From contig NZ_KE383936.1 of the NCBI RefSeq assembly GCF_000422865.1, positions 62,001 through 126,000 of the forward strand: a stretch of DNA of 64,000 nt, in the 5' to 3' direction. The number at the start of each line of letters is the position of its first letter. The stretch's first letter is position 1. Of the stretch, positions 27,136 through 37,778 are shown piece by piece. Made by a program: the position numbers and the translations under genes. The notes under the pieces are model-generated. The model searched no databases. It was not told the origin of the DNA and saw nothing but the letters and a program-made list of their open reading frames with translations. The stretch comes from Oceanospirillum maris DSM 6286 (GTDB lineage: Bacteria > Pseudomonadota > Gammaproteobacteria > Pseudomonadales > Halomonadaceae).

Positions 27136-28740
27136 ATGTTTGGGCTAGTTAGGAAAGCACTGTTAGTTAAGGCTGAAGAAAAAAACTCATCCTTAGAGGA
27201 AGAGCTAATTGCTGCTCGATGGGAATTATCAGCAATAAAAGACGTTGTTGAATCTCCGAAATATAAAAAGATAGTTGATTTAGCAGAGCTCGAGAGTGAG
27301 CTTGAATCCCTACAAGCATCCTATTCTGATATTCAGTTTCACTGCAAGGCTGAAAAGGAAAATGCCGATCAGTATTTATCAGATATAAAAGTGCAGTGTG
27401 AAAATGAATTAGATGCTCATAGAAAAAATATTGAACTCGATCTCTCTGAATTAGCTTCTCAAGTTGAGGAGGCAAATCAGAAGAAAGAATTGATGCTTTC
27501 TCAAGCAGAAGCCAGTCGGGATAAAATAATAAAGAATGCTCATTTAGAAGCTGATTCTATATCAGAAGAAAAACTAGCAAAATTAAATAGTGACCTAGAA
27601 TTTTTGAAAATAAAAAAACAGGCATTAGATCAAACAATAAGTAAGTTGGAGGAAGACATCCTAGACTTGGAAATGACTAAAGAAAATCACGACGTCATAT
27701 CAACAGTATCAACATTTGACCAGTTGATCGATGGATCTCCAAGCGAAGATATAAAGGAAAAATTAGAGCTGGTAAAGGAAAAGAAAAAGACACTTATTAA
27801 GAACGGAAAAGCATTTATTATAAAGAGCGATATTCTTTGGAATAATAATCTTTCCAAAGGACGGGCACGACAAAAGAGACAGGCTAAGTTTTTATTAACT
27901 GCATTTAATGCCGAAGTTGATAATATTATAGCAAAAACAAGTTATCGAAATTTTTCTGCTAGTACAAAAAAAATTGAAAAATGGTTTCATAAGGTCAATA
28001 AGAGTGGAAGTGACAGCTTCTTAGAAATAACTCGTGAGCTATTGTTTCTTCGCTTAGAAGAGCAGCGCCATGTTTTTGAATATAATTATAGGAAGCAAGC
28101 TGAGATTGAAGAGCAGCGCTTCATGAGGGAGTCTATACGGGAAGAAGAAAAAGTTAAGAGGGAAATTGAATCTTTCATTACGGCTAGGGAAAAAGAAGAA
28201 AAAGCCTATCAATCAGATTTAGACAAAGCGATATCGGAAGCCAATAGCGCTAATGATGAAGAGGTAAAAAAATTAAATGCTCATATAGCTGAACTTAGAT
28301 TGAAGCTTGAAAGAGCTACATCTGAGAAAGAGCGTGCTCTTAGTATGGCTCAGCTTACAAGGTCTGGTTATGTCTACATTATATCCAATAAAGGATCATT
28401 TGGAGAGGATGTGTATAAGATCGGTATGACTAGGCGTTTAGAGCCAATGGATAGGGTTAAGGAGTTAGGAGGTGCATCTGTTCCTTACTATTTTGATGTT
28501 CATGCGCTAATACCTTCTGATGATGCCCCTGCTTTGGAAAATAAGCTTCATTCTCGGTTTTCTCAACAACGTGTAAATAAGATTAATCATCGACGTGAGT
28601 TCTTTAAGCTTACATTTAAAGAGATTCAAGATGCTCTTGATGATTATGTGGATGAAGATTTTAATTTAGTAAAAGATGTTCTTTCTGAGCAGTATGAAGA
28701 GTCAATTATTTTGGAAGGTATGGAGGAAGCTAATGGCTAG
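27136..28740 (+). CDS. Coiled-coil DUF4041 protein with C-terminal GIY-YIG (T5orf172/MUG113) nuclease domain
   Basis: A 534-residue protein in three parts. Residues about 10-190 are a long charged coiled coil. About 210-400 resemble DUF4041 with another coiled coil (EEQRFMRESIREEEKVKREIE region). About 411-500 are a GIY-YIG domain of the T5orf172 type: GYVYIISN, then VYKIGMTRRLEPMDRVKELG, with ALENKLHSRF carrying the conserved Glu and RREFFKL closing it. Motifs look intact. Related proteins occur in phages and defence islands; a DNA-cleaving role is inference. The stop overlaps the start of the next gene by 8 bases. AT-rich compared with the housekeeping genes. Confidence 0.8.
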   Translation: MFGLVRKALLVKAEEKNSSLEEELIAARWELSAIKDVVESPKYKKIVDLAELESELESLQASYSDIQFHCKAEKENADQYLSDIKVQCENELDAHRKNIELDLSELASQVEEANQKKELMLSQAEASRDKIIKNAHLEADSISEEKLAKLNSDLEFLKIKKQALDQTISKLEEDILDLEMTKENHDVISTVSTFDQLIDGSPSEDIKEKLELVKEKKKTLIKNGKAFIIKSDILWNNNLSKGRARQKRQAKFLLTAFNAEVDNIIAKTSYRNFSASTKKIEKWFHKVNKSGSDSFLEITRELLFLRLEEQRHVFEYNYRKQAEIEEQRFMRESIREEEKVKREIESFITAREKEEKAYQSDLDKAISEANSANDEEVKKLNAHIAELRLKLERATSEKERALSMAQLTRSGYVYIISNKGSFGEDVYKIGMTRRLEPMDRVKELGGASVPYYFDVHALIPSDDAPALENKLHSRFSQQRVNKINHRREFFKLTFKEIQDALDDYVDEDFNLVKDVLSEQYEESIILEGMEEANG

Positions 28741-29122
28741 CATTGTTAATGATTTGAAAAAAATACAGAGAGTATCTTCGGTTGTAATTAGGGCTATTGA
28801 ACGCTGTTTTCAAAATTTCGACATATCACTCGTATCATCTGAATATAGTTATGGGGAGTTCACTATTAAGTTAGATGTTCGAGTTTTTGATGGTTATGAA
28901 ATTGACGCAGATTTATGTAACAAAAATGCAAAAGATTGTGCCCGCCTTTTTATAAATAGGGTGATAAAGTGCTCCGATGATATGATCAATGGTCTTGATA
29001 AAGAAGAAAAAAGGTATAGAAGAGAGGTTGATGAATATAGGGATTCTTATACAGATGCATCACCTATCAGTTTATCTTCTGCTTTAATGTTTAAGCAAAT
29101 TATTGAAAATATAAAAGTCTAA
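28733..29122 (+). CDS. Hypothetical protein translationally coupled to the DUF4041/GIY-YIG gene
   Basis: A 129-residue protein starting at an ATG that overlaps the end of the upstream gene by 8 bases, with GGAGG seven bases upstream; the pair is almost certainly co-translated. The product has an N-terminal helix (NDLKKIQRVSSVVIRAIERC), a beta-rich middle (EFTIKLDVRVFDGYEI) and an acidic/basic helix (LDKEEKRYRREVDEYRDSY). It has no signal peptide or membrane segment. I recognise no family. Coupling suggests a direct partner, regulator or immunity factor of the nuclease-like protein. Confidence 0.7.
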   Translation: MASIVNDLKKIQRVSSVVIRAIERCFQNFDISLVSSEYSYGEFTIKLDVRVFDGYEIDADLCNKNAKDCARLFINRVIKCSDDMINGLDKEEKRYRREVDEYRDSYTDASPISLSSALMFKQIIENIKV

Positions 29123-29373
29123 TTCATTGTAAGTAAAAGCTTTGGGCAATTAAGAGGGAGCTTTCAGAGGTAGTGTTCATAGTTCTGTATCACGTTTTAG
29201 TTTTTCATAATAGTATACTTTTTAACTATTGATAGTAATCAAGGGCACCCAGCCATGTAGCCACATTTGTGTGCACTCGTATTTCTTCTTCTGGGTGAAA
29301 TTATTGATGATGACTACGAAAGTCTTACCAGACGGTAGGCCCGGAAATAGACAGGGGCAGGAAGCCCAGAAAC

Positions 29374-29404
29374 AAAAAAAGCCCACATTTCTGTGAGCTT
29401 TTTT
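29374..29404 (-). terminator. Rho-independent terminator of tRNA-Leu
   Basis: Read on the minus strand, AAAAAAGCTCACA and TGTGGGCTTTTTT form a stem with a GAAA-like loop and a U-tract, about 12 bases past the tRNA 3' end. Confidence 0.8.
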
Positions 29405-29416
29405 CGAGATATTCAG

Positions 29417-29501
29417 TGGTACCGGTGGGCGGACTCGAACCGCCACGCCGCGAGGCAAGGGATTTTGAATCCCTCGTGTCTACCAATTTCACCACACCGG
29501 C
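29417..29501 (-). tRNA. tRNA-Leu (anticodon CAA)
   Basis: The minus strand folds as a class II tRNA: acceptor GCCGGTG with CACCGGT (G-U closing pair), a D arm with GTGAAATTGGTAGACAC, anticodon stem AGGGA/TCCCT around TTCAAAA (anticodon CAA), a long variable arm, T arm GCGGTTCGAGTCCGC, discriminator A and encoded CCA. Its 3' end faces the accessory patch at 25.2-29.4 kb; leucine tRNAs are common integration targets. Confidence 0.95.
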
Positions 29502-29700
29502 ACTTTTGCACGACACTTAAACCTAACCTAAGTATATGTAAGCTTATTGATCACTCTTCGGAAAACAGCGATCTGTGCAAACGTGTGGCGTATTATAAAA
29601 GAATCTGGCGCGTCGTCAATGACTTCGTTGCAAGTTTCCGATAATATTCTGTTCTTCTTTTTTCCCTCGCAGGCAACTGCAGACAACAACAGACTCTTAA

Positions 29701-30765
29701 ATGCTACGAACTGACTTCTCTTTCGATCTGCCTGACGCTTTAATTGCCCGCTATCCAACCACAGAACGTACCGCTAGTCGTTTGCTGTGTGTGAACGGTG
29801 AAACCAGCGATATAAGCCATGGGCACTTTACCGATATTTTAGATTTGGTACGCCCCGGTGATCTTATGGTGTTTAACGACACCCGTGTCATTCCTGCCCG
29901 TTTATTTGGTCAGAAAGAAAGCGGTGGCAAAATTGAAATTCTGTTAGAGCGTCTTCAGGACAATAATCGTGCTCTAGCGCATATTCGTTCGAGTCGCTCG
30001 CCTAAAGCGGGAGCCAAGCTTATTTTGGTGGACGGTTCTCAGGTTGAAGTCTTGGGTCGTCAGGATGCGTTATTTGAGTTGCAGTTTGATCCTGCGGTCG
30101 ATCTGTTGGCACTGCTTGAGCAGATCGGTCATATGCCGCTGCCACCTTATATCGACCGCGAAGATGAGCTGGACGATCGTGAGCGCTATCAAACGGTTTA
30201 TGGCAAAAATGCTGGAGCCGTTGCCGCACCAACTGCGGGTCTGCACTTTGATGAACCCTTATTGCAAGCGTTAACTAATAAAGGTGTTGAAACCGCCTTT
30301 GTCACCTTGCATGTGGGGGCGGGTACGTTCCAGCCGGTCAAGGCGGATAATATTTTCGAACACCACATGCATTCAGAGTTTGTACAGGTAAGCGCTGAGG
30401 TCTGTGAGCAGATAAAAACAACTAAAGCCCGTGGTAATCGTGTGATTGCGGTAGGTACAACGAGTGTGCGCTGCCTAGAAACAGCGGCTAAGTTAAGCGC
30501 CGCAGAAAGTGAGATTGAGCCGGTACAGACGGATACTAATATTTTTATCTATCCCGGTTATCGCTTTCAGGTGGTGGATGCGTTGGTGACAAACTTTCAC
30601 CTGCCAGAATCAACACTCCTAATGCTGGTGAGTGCTTTGGCGGGCTACAGCACCATGATGCAGGCCTATAAAGAAGCGGTTGAAGAAAAATACCGTTTCT
30701 TTAGTTATGGCGATGCCATGTTTATCACTCAGAACCCTAAGCCTGATTTGCCCCCTAGCGCTTAA
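29701..30765 (+). CDS. queA: S-adenosylmethionine:tRNA ribosyltransferase-isomerase
   Basis: Adds the epoxycyclopentanediol precursor from S-adenosylmethionine to preQ1 in tRNA, making epoxyqueuosine. The 354-residue protein begins [19 protein letters not shown] and has [37 protein letters not shown], and [17 protein letters not shown], all standard for QueA. tgt, the preceding step in queuosine synthesis, lies about 150 bases downstream. Confidence 0.96.
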   Translation: MLRTDFSFDLPDALIARYPTTERTASRLLCVNGETSDISHGHFTDILDLVRPGDLMVFNDTRVIPARLFGQKESGGKIEILLERLQDNNRALAHIRSSRSPKAGAKLILVDGSQVEVLGRQDALFELQFDPAVDLLALLEQIGHMPLPPYIDREDELDDRERYQTVYGKNAGAVAAPTAGLHFDEPLLQALTNKGVETAFVTLHVGAGTFQPVKADNIFEHHMHSEFVQVSAEVCEQIKTTKARGNRVIAVGTTSVRCLETAAKLSAAESEIEPVQTDTNIFIYPGYRFQVVDALVTNFHLPESTLLMLVSALAGYSTMMQAYKEAVEEKYRFFSYGDAMFITQNPKPDLPPSA

Positions 30766-30894
30766 GCGCTTTGGTGGTGGATTGCTGCTGAGTTTTCAGA
30801 ATAGTTAAAAGCCCCGACCTTTTTTCTCGCGAGGTGACATAGCGGAGAAAAAACGTCGTTTTCCGATATCAGACACACTTACTGACAGGCTTAA

Positions 30895-32049
<1,155 letters not shown>

Positions 32050-32348
32050 AATTAAAGATTTTAGAGAGTCGGACTAAGATATCTTATGGTAGGAACTTGT
32101 CTGCTATTTTGATGTCAATGCCGGTTCGGCTGGTTTTAAAGAAGGGTTGAAACGGTTTTAAAAGGGCTAAAAGACATGGGGCTTATCCCGAACCTAGCCC
32201 TTGTATTTAAGCTAAATAGACCGCATCTAGTTGTCATAACGAGAATGCTGCTATTGCTTTTCTTAATAACGGAATTGGCTTAATACGGTTTGAATGTTCG
32301 ATCAATAAAAAATCCTAACACTTTGTATACTCTATAGAGGACTCATCA

Positions 32349-32678
32349 ATGAGCTTTTTTATCTCTCCAGCATTTGCTGAAGGTGCATCAGTCAGTGAGC
32401 CAGGCGCAATGGGCCAGATCTTTCTACTGGTTGGCTTCGTGGTTATTTTTTACTTTATGCTGTGGCGTCCACAAAGCAAACGTGCCAAAGAGCACCGTGA
32501 GCTAGTTTCGGGTATCAGCAAAGGTGATGAAGTTGTGATCGGTGGCGGCTTAGTGGGTCGTATCGTTAAAGTATCTGAAGAATTTATTGTATTGGAAGTG
32601 TCAGAGGGTACAGAAGTGAATGTACAAAAAGCCTCTGTAGTCGCTGTTCTGCCTAAAGGCACGATAAAGTCCATCTAA
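32349..32678 (+). CDS. yajC: Preprotein translocase subunit YajC
   Basis: Small inner-membrane accessory protein of the SecDF-YajC complex. The 109-residue protein has one N-terminal membrane helix (GQIFLLVGFVVIFYFMLW) followed by RPQSKRAKEHRELVSGISKGDEVV, the conserved YajC cytoplasmic domain. It lies between tgt and secD, the usual order. The 299 bases after tgt contain a stem with arms AGGGCTA/TAGCCCT near 32165-32204 and a TATACT at 32326-32331 that could be a -10 box, without a good -35. Confidence 0.95.
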   Translation: MSFFISPAFAEGASVSEPGAMGQIFLLVGFVVIFYFMLWRPQSKRAKEHRELVSGISKGDEVVIGGGLVGRIVKVSEEFIVLEVSEGTEVNVQKASVVAVLPKGTIKSI

Positions 32679-32753
32679 GTGCATCCAGATACTGCCGGCG
32701 CCCGCCGGCAGTATCGGTTTTACGGGCGGGTGTTTTAAGGAACGTAACAGCTC

Positions 32754-34604
32754 ATGATCAATAAATATCCTCTCTGGAAATATCTGCTGATTCTTATGGT
32801 TGTGGCAATGGGTGTTATCTATGCCCTGCCAAACCTGTATCCAGATGATCCTGCCGTACAGCTTGCGCCTCAGCGTGGCTCGGTTCAAATTACAGAACGA
32901 CATCTTAGCCAAGTCACTCGCGCGTTAGACAATGCGAATATTGAATACTTTGGCCAAGATATTGAGAACAATAACGGCATCATCCGCTTTAAGAGTGATG
33001 ATGACCAGTTAAAAGCTAAGACTCTGATTCAAGAAGCGCTGGGTGAAGATTTTGTTGTTGCGTTGAATCTTGCACCAACAACCCCTCAATGGCTGATGGA
33101 TCTGGGCGCAGGCCCAATGAAGTTAGGCCTTGATTTACGTGGTGGTGTGCACTTCCTGATGGAAGTGGATATGAAAGAAGCACTGTCTCAGCGTAATGAA
33201 GTCTATATTAGCGAGATGAAAACACTGCTGCGAAGTGAGCGTTTACGTTATCGCCGTATCAGTCGCGAGGAAGGTACTATTCGTGTTCTTTTCACTAATG
33301 AAGAGTACTTGAGTAAGGCCAAAACGGTCATTCGTAGCGAATTCCCAGATTTTGTTCAGACAGAGAAAGTTGAAGGTGAAAACCTTTATCTTGATTTAAA
33401 ATTATCTGACAAAGCCGCTCGTGATATTGAAGACTATGCTGTAAAGCAAAACTTAACGACGCTGCGTAACCGTGTGAATGAACTGGGTGTTTCTGAGCCT
33501 TTAGTTCAGCGACAAGGTCGTAACCGAATCGTTATTGAATTACCTGGTGTACAGGATACGGCTGCGGCAAAACGTATTTTGGGGGCTACGGCTAACCTAG
33601 AGTTCCGCTTAGAGGCGGCGTCTGATGCCGGTACATTAGATACAGAAGAGTATCCGTTCCGAGACAGTGCGTCCCGTCGTGCAACCCTTGAGCGCGACAT
33701 TATTATCACCGGTAACAGTGTTTCTAATGCGCAATCATCCTTTGATGAGAATAGTCAACCGCAGGTTAATATCGACTTGGATACCCAAGGCGGTAAGTTG
33801 ATGAACCGTGCAACCCGTAACAATATTCGTCGACGTATGGCGGTGCTGTTTGTCGAACATAAAGTTAAAACGCGGGTTATTGAAACCGAAGGTGAAAAGA
33901 TTGAGCAGCGTATTCCTTACGTTGAGAAGCATATTATCTCTTTGGCGACCATTCAGAGTGCTTTGGGTAACAGCTTCCGTATTACCGGTTTAGACTCGCC
34001 GAGTGAATCGTCGGAGCTGGCGCTATTGCTGCGAGCAGGTTCTTTGGCGGCACCGATCTACTTTGTAGAGGAGCGCACCATTGGCCCAAGCCTTGGTAAG
34101 GAAAATATTGAGCTGGGCATAAACTCTGTACAGATCGGTATGGCATTTGTAGTGCTCTTTATGTTGGCTTATTACCGTTTATTCGGTTTGATTGCCAACG
34201 TGGCTCTTAGTGCAAACCTGATCTTATTGGCAGCGTTAATGTCGATGATGTCCGCCACGCTAACCTTGCCGGGTATTGCGGGTATCGTATTGACCTTGGG
34301 TATGGCGGTGGATGCTAACGTGTTGATCTTCTCTCGTATCAAAGAGGAGATGCAAAACGGTGCATCACCACAAATGGCGATTCATGCCGGTTTTGAACGG
34401 GCCTTTGTCACTATTTTTGATGCCAACTTGACCACCTTATTGGTGGCTGTGATTCTATTCGCCGTGGGCACTGGCCCCGTGAAAGGTTTCGCGGTAACTC
34501 TGTCGTTGGGTATTATCACTTCCATGTTTACCGCCATTATGGTGACGCGTGCGTTAGTGAATGTTACTCATGGTGGCCGTCAGCTGAAAAAGCTGTCGAT
34601 CTGA
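32754..34604 (+). CDS. secD: Protein translocase subunit SecD
   Basis: Proton-driven partner of SecYEG that helps pull exported proteins into the periplasm. The 616-residue protein has the N-terminal membrane helix, the large periplasmic P1 domain, the D1 motif LGLDLRGGVHFLMEVD, and six-helix RND core with the LTLGMAVDANVLIFSRIKEE segment. Normal length for gammaproteobacteria. secF follows after 61 bases. Confidence 0.97.
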   Translation: MINKYPLWKYLLILMVVAMGVIYALPNLYPDDPAVQLAPQRGSVQITERHLSQVTRALDNANIEYFGQDIENNNGIIRFKSDDDQLKAKTLIQEALGEDFVVALNLAPTTPQWLMDLGAGPMKLGLDLRGGVHFLMEVDMKEALSQRNEVYISEMKTLLRSERLRYRRISREEGTIRVLFTNEEYLSKAKTVIRSEFPDFVQTEKVEGENLYLDLKLSDKAARDIEDYAVKQNLTTLRNRVNELGVSEPLVQRQGRNRIVIELPGVQDTAAAKRILGATANLEFRLEAASDAGTLDTEEYPFRDSASRRATLERDIIITGNSVSNAQSSFDENSQPQVNIDLDTQGGKLMNRATRNNIRRRMAVLFVEHKVKTRVIETEGEKIEQRIPYVEKHIISLATIQSALGNSFRITGLDSPSESSELALLLRAGSLAAPIYFVEERTIGPSLGKENIELGINSVQIGMAFVVLFMLAYYRLFGLIANVALSANLILLAALMSMMSATLTLPGIAGIVLTLGMAVDANVLIFSRIKEEMQNGASPQMAIHAGFERAFVTIFDANLTTLLVAVILFAVGTGPVKGFAVTLSLGIITSMFTAIMVTRALVNVTHGGRQLKKLSI

Positions 34605-34665
34605 GTGTCTTTTTGATCACATCAGGTGGGCTTTTGTCCGCCTGATAAGTGAGAAACCCGATAAA

Positions 34666-35601
34666 GTGGGAAAACGTATGTCACGGATCAATCGCTCCAT
34701 CGATTTTATGGCCAAGCGCAAAATCGCTGGATATATCTCTGCTATTCTAGTGGTGTTATCACTAGTCTCTTTGGCAGTTAATCAATTAAAGCTAGGTCTG
34801 GATTTCACGGGTGGTACGCTGGTAGAAGTTAGTTTTCAGCAAGCGCCGGAATTGAATGATCTACGCAAAGAGCTTGAAATTGCTGGCTTTGACGATGTAA
34901 CGGTACAGAATTTTGGTAGTGATCGAGATGTCTTGGTACGCCTAGGGCAAGGTTTTTCTCCAACGGTGGGTGATAGTGTTTTATCTGCAATTAAGCAGAA
35001 CGCATCTTATAACGTTGAATTAAAACGTGCAGAGTTTGTCGGCGCTCAGGTTGGTGAAGAACTGAGAGATCAAGGCGGCCTGGGCATGTTGCTAGCCCTT
35101 GGTTTAGTCATGGCTTATGTTGCGTTTCGCTTCCAGCTTAAGTTCTCGGTAGCGGCGGTATCCGCTTTAGCTCATGATGTGATTATTATGCTGGGGCTGT
35201 TTTCCGTTTTACAGTTGGACTTCGACCTAACCGTGCTGGCAGCGGTACTGGCGGTGATTGGTTATTCATTGAACGATACAATCGTTGTGGCTGACCGTAT
35301 CCGTGAAAACTTCCGTCGCCTACGTACCGGCACGCCTACTGATATTGTGAATGTATCCCTGAATCAGACTTTGGGTCGCACTCTGATCACCTCTTTAACA
35401 ACCTTGCTTGTGCTGCTGGCATTGTTTTTCTTTGGTGGCGAGCTGATACACAACTTTGCAGTGGCTTTGTTGGTTGGTGTTGTCGTGGGTACTTACTCCT
35501 CAATCTATGTGGCGGCCAATGTACTCTTGGCGTTGAAAGTTGATCGCGATGACTTGATCGTGCCGGAGAAAGAAGGGTTGGAAGAAGATGATCGTCCTTA
35601 A
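34666..35601 (+). CDS. secF: Protein translocase subunit SecF
   Basis: Second half of the SecDF motor. The 311-residue protein has FMAKRKIAGYISAILVVLSL (first helix), LGLDFTGGTLVEV (the SecF counterpart of the D1 motif), and VIGYSLNDTIVVADRIRENF in the RND core. MSRINRS at 34678 is an alternative start. It is the last gene of queA-tgt-yajC-secD-secF and is followed by a strong terminator. Confidence 0.96.
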   Translation: MGKRMSRINRSIDFMAKRKIAGYISAILVVLSLVSLAVNQLKLGLDFTGGTLVEVSFQQAPELNDLRKELEIAGFDDVTVQNFGSDRDVLVRLGQGFSPTVGDSVLSAIKQNASYNVELKRAEFVGAQVGEELRDQGGLGMLLALGLVMAYVAFRFQLKFSVAAVSALAHDVIIMLGLFSVLQLDFDLTVLAAVLAVIGYSLNDTIVVADRIRENFRRLRTGTPTDIVNVSLNQTLGRTLITSLTTLLVLLALFFFGGELIHNFAVALLVGVVVGTYSSIYVAANVLLALKVDRDDLIVPEKEGLEEDDRP

Positions 35602-35660
35602 GTGTTATCGGGATCAATTTCATGGAAATATGATTGTTTGATAGCACTAGATAGGTAAGA

Positions 35661-35689
35661 AAGGCCGGTATTTTTTACCGGCCTTTTTT
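35661..35689 (+). terminator. Rho-independent terminator after secF
   Basis: AAGGCCGGTA and TACCGGCCTT form a GC-rich 10-base stem with a short T loop, followed by TTTTT. Confidence 0.9.
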
Positions 35690-35716
35690 GTGCTTTTGTT
35701 TTATACACACTGATAT

Positions 35717-35750
35717 AAAAAACGCCCCAACCCTTTTGAGGTTGGGGCGT
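35717..35750 (-). terminator. Rho-independent terminator after suhB
   Basis: On the minus strand ACGCCCCAACC and GGTTGGGGCGT form an 11-base stem followed by TTTTTTAT. It lies past the 3' end of suhB and faces the secF terminator. Confidence 0.9.
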
Positions 35751-35834
35751 CGGCTTTCGTAGAGAAAGAAAGCAAAACACTAACACTTATTAAAACTAAT
35801 GCTTATTAAATAAGTGTTTATCGATAATTTTTAC

Positions 35835-36629
35835 TTACAAATGGCTTTTTACCATCTGCAATAGAACCTTGTACATCTTAGGATTGGCTAAGATAAGGTT
35901 ACCATCCTGCGGTAAGTTTGGGCTGCCGTCAATGGCTCCGATAAGAGAACCTGTTTCTTTCGAGAAAAGAGCAGCGATACGCATCTCTTGGTCTTTGGCG
36001 CCAAAAACAATACTCGCATCCGTATGGCCTACCGCTGTGCTCAGTAGGTCTAGTAGTGTACAGCCACTACTGTGGAAGCTTTCTGCCACTTGTCCTAACT
36101 GTTGGGTCATGCCCAAGTAAGTTGGGAAATTACGGGCGCGAGAATTTAGGTTTGGTAACGGAAGCGCATATTTACCGGCTTCAATCGAACGCAGTTTACT
36201 AGAGCGCATACGGCGACCGTTCATTTGTGCGCCGCGACCACGTGATGCATAAAACTCATCACCGGTGAACGGGTTGATCACAATAACGTGCTCTAATTTT
36301 TCTTTGATTTCGATACTAATGGAAACCGCGCTCATAGGAATAGAGCGGGCAAGGTTGTTCCACCCATGAGTAGGCTGCACGTTCCAAAGAATATCTTTAC
36401 CTTCGCCCGTACCTAGAGCGAGACGCTCGTACTGACCTTTGAAGCTATGATCTGGGTGAGCACGACGTAGTTGGTTGATGATATAGCTTTCGACAGAGCG
36501 AGCTGTATCATCAAGAAGCTGGTCGATTTTGTTATCTTCACGAGCAAACTCAAGACGCTCGTTAATACGCTGAAAATTTTGCACAGCACTACGCGCAGTG
36601 CGCAGCGCCAATTGAACCATTGGATGCAT
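35835..36629 (-). CDS. suhB: Inositol-1-monophosphatase family protein SuhB
   Basis: Mg-dependent phosphatase fold; in Escherichia coli SuhB also works with the ribosomal-RNA antitermination complex. The 264-residue protein begins MHPMVQLALRTARSAVQNF and ends after AILANPKMYKVLLQMV-type sequence. The usual catalytic motifs are modified: the WNVQPTHGWNNLARSIP segment replaces the common 'WIIDPLDGTTNF' metal-binding block, and the second block DLLSTAVGHTDASI also differs from 'A.DLA.VA.GR.D'. This gamma-subgroup divergence suggests a mainly structural or RNA-related role. It is divergent from trmJ. Confidence 0.88.
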   Translation of the reverse strand: MHPMVQLALRTARSAVQNFQRINERLEFAREDNKIDQLLDDTARSVESYIINQLRRAHPDHSFKGQYERLALGTGEGKDILWNVQPTHGWNNLARSIPMSAVSISIEIKEKLEHVIVINPFTGDEFYASRGRGAQMNGRRMRSSKLRSIEAGKYALPLPNLNSRARNFPTYLGMTQQLGQVAESFHSSGCTLLDLLSTAVGHTDASIVFGAKDQEMRIAALFSKETGSLIGAIDGSPNLPQDGNLILANPKMYKVLLQMVKSHL

Positions 36630-36971
36630 GCGATTACCGTTAGGTGAAACATTGTTAAAGAACGAAGGCGCGCATCATACCAGAAAAAGAGTGGAAAACG
36701 AGGATGTATCTTCGAGTAAGGTGTACATTTTTTCGGCCATATCACAGCTTTAAGTGGGTTGTTTTAAAATAATTTGTCACAGTGTCCCATACTATAACGC
36801 TGTTAGTTTCTTAAGGTAACGGCGCTAGCGTGTTGAGATTGCAGTAAAATTTTGAATTTTTACACATATATTAAGTATGCAAAAAATCTATAGACTAGAT
36901 CTGTTATGGGCCTTTTATGGGGCTATGACGAGCGACAATAAATTTCAGAATTAATTTTTCAGGTGAGATTG

Positions 36972-37778
36972 ATGACCACAGAGATAGACGATGAAAATAG
37001 AGTTGCAGATAAAAAGTTAGCGTCTTCGTTACTGGAACGGGTGCGTATCGTATTGGTTAATACGACGCATACTGGAAATATTGGTGCGGCGGCCCGTGCG
37101 ATGAAAAATATGGGGTTGTCGCAGCTAACCTTGGTTGCCCCTAAAAACGAGCCAGACGCTGAGTCCTATGCCCGTAGCTCACGAGCAGATGAAATATTGG
37201 ATCAGGCTGTCATCGCCAAAGACCTAGAAGCAGCCGTAGGTGATTGTCAGTTAGTGATCGGCACTAGCGCTCGGCAGAGAAACTTATGCTGGCCGTTGAT
37301 TACCCCAAGGCAGATGGCTGATGAAGTAGCAAAAGCTGCTCAAAGTTATCCTCAGGCCAATATCGCCCTTGTTTTTGGGCGAGAAGATCGTGGACTGACA
37401 AATGAAGAGCTAGCGCTATGTCATTTTCATGTGAATATTCCTACGGAAGAGAGCTTTAGTTCACTTAATGTCGCCGCTGCCGTTCAGGTGCTGGTTTATG
37501 AGCTTCGGGTTAAGTGGCTAGAGCTGCAGGACGCAGGTTTGCCTGACTGGCAGGATGAGTGGGATGTTGACTGGGCTGACTCCGCCGGTGTTGAGCGTTT
37601 TTATCAGCATTTGGAGCAGGTTTTGGTTGGTTTGGATTTTTATGACCCTGAAAACCCTAGAAACCTTATGCAGCGATTACGTCGGCTGTATCAGCGGGCG
37701 CGACTGGATCAAACAGAGCTGAATATCCTTCGAGGTATATTGACCGCTACGGAAAAAGCATCCGGTTTGAAAAAATAG
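36972..37778 (+). CDS. trmJ: tRNA (cytidine/uridine-2'-O-)-methyltransferase TrmJ
   Basis: SPOUT methyltransferase that modifies position 32 in the anticodon loop. Motifs: RVRIVLVNTTHTGNIGAAAR, MKNMGLSQLTLV, ALVFGREDRGLTNEEL and SFSSLNVAAAVQVLVYE, which make the SAM-binding knot. The start at ATG 36972 follows AGGTGA six bases upstream; a GTG three codons earlier is possible. The 342-base gap to suhB holds both promoters. In related genomes cysE usually lies between trmJ and iscR; it is missing here. Confidence 0.95.
   Translation: MTTEIDDENRVADKKLASSLLERVRIVLVNTTHTGNIGAAARAMKNMGLSQLTLVAPKNEPDAESYARSSRADEILDQAVIAKDLEAAVGDCQLVIGTSARQRNLCWPLITPRQMADEVAKAAQSYPQANIALVFGREDRGLTNEELALCHFHVNIPTEESFSSLNVAAAVQVLVYELRVKWLELQDAGLPDWQDEWDVDWADSAGVERFYQHLEQVLVGLDFYDPENPRNLMQRLRRLYQRARLDQTELNILRGILTATEKASGLKK

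Noticed and set aside
29222-29516. Open frames across tRNA-Leu on the minus strand
   Set aside because: They read through the tRNA gene and its terminator, a common artefact; residues such as RVRPPVP come from the T arm.
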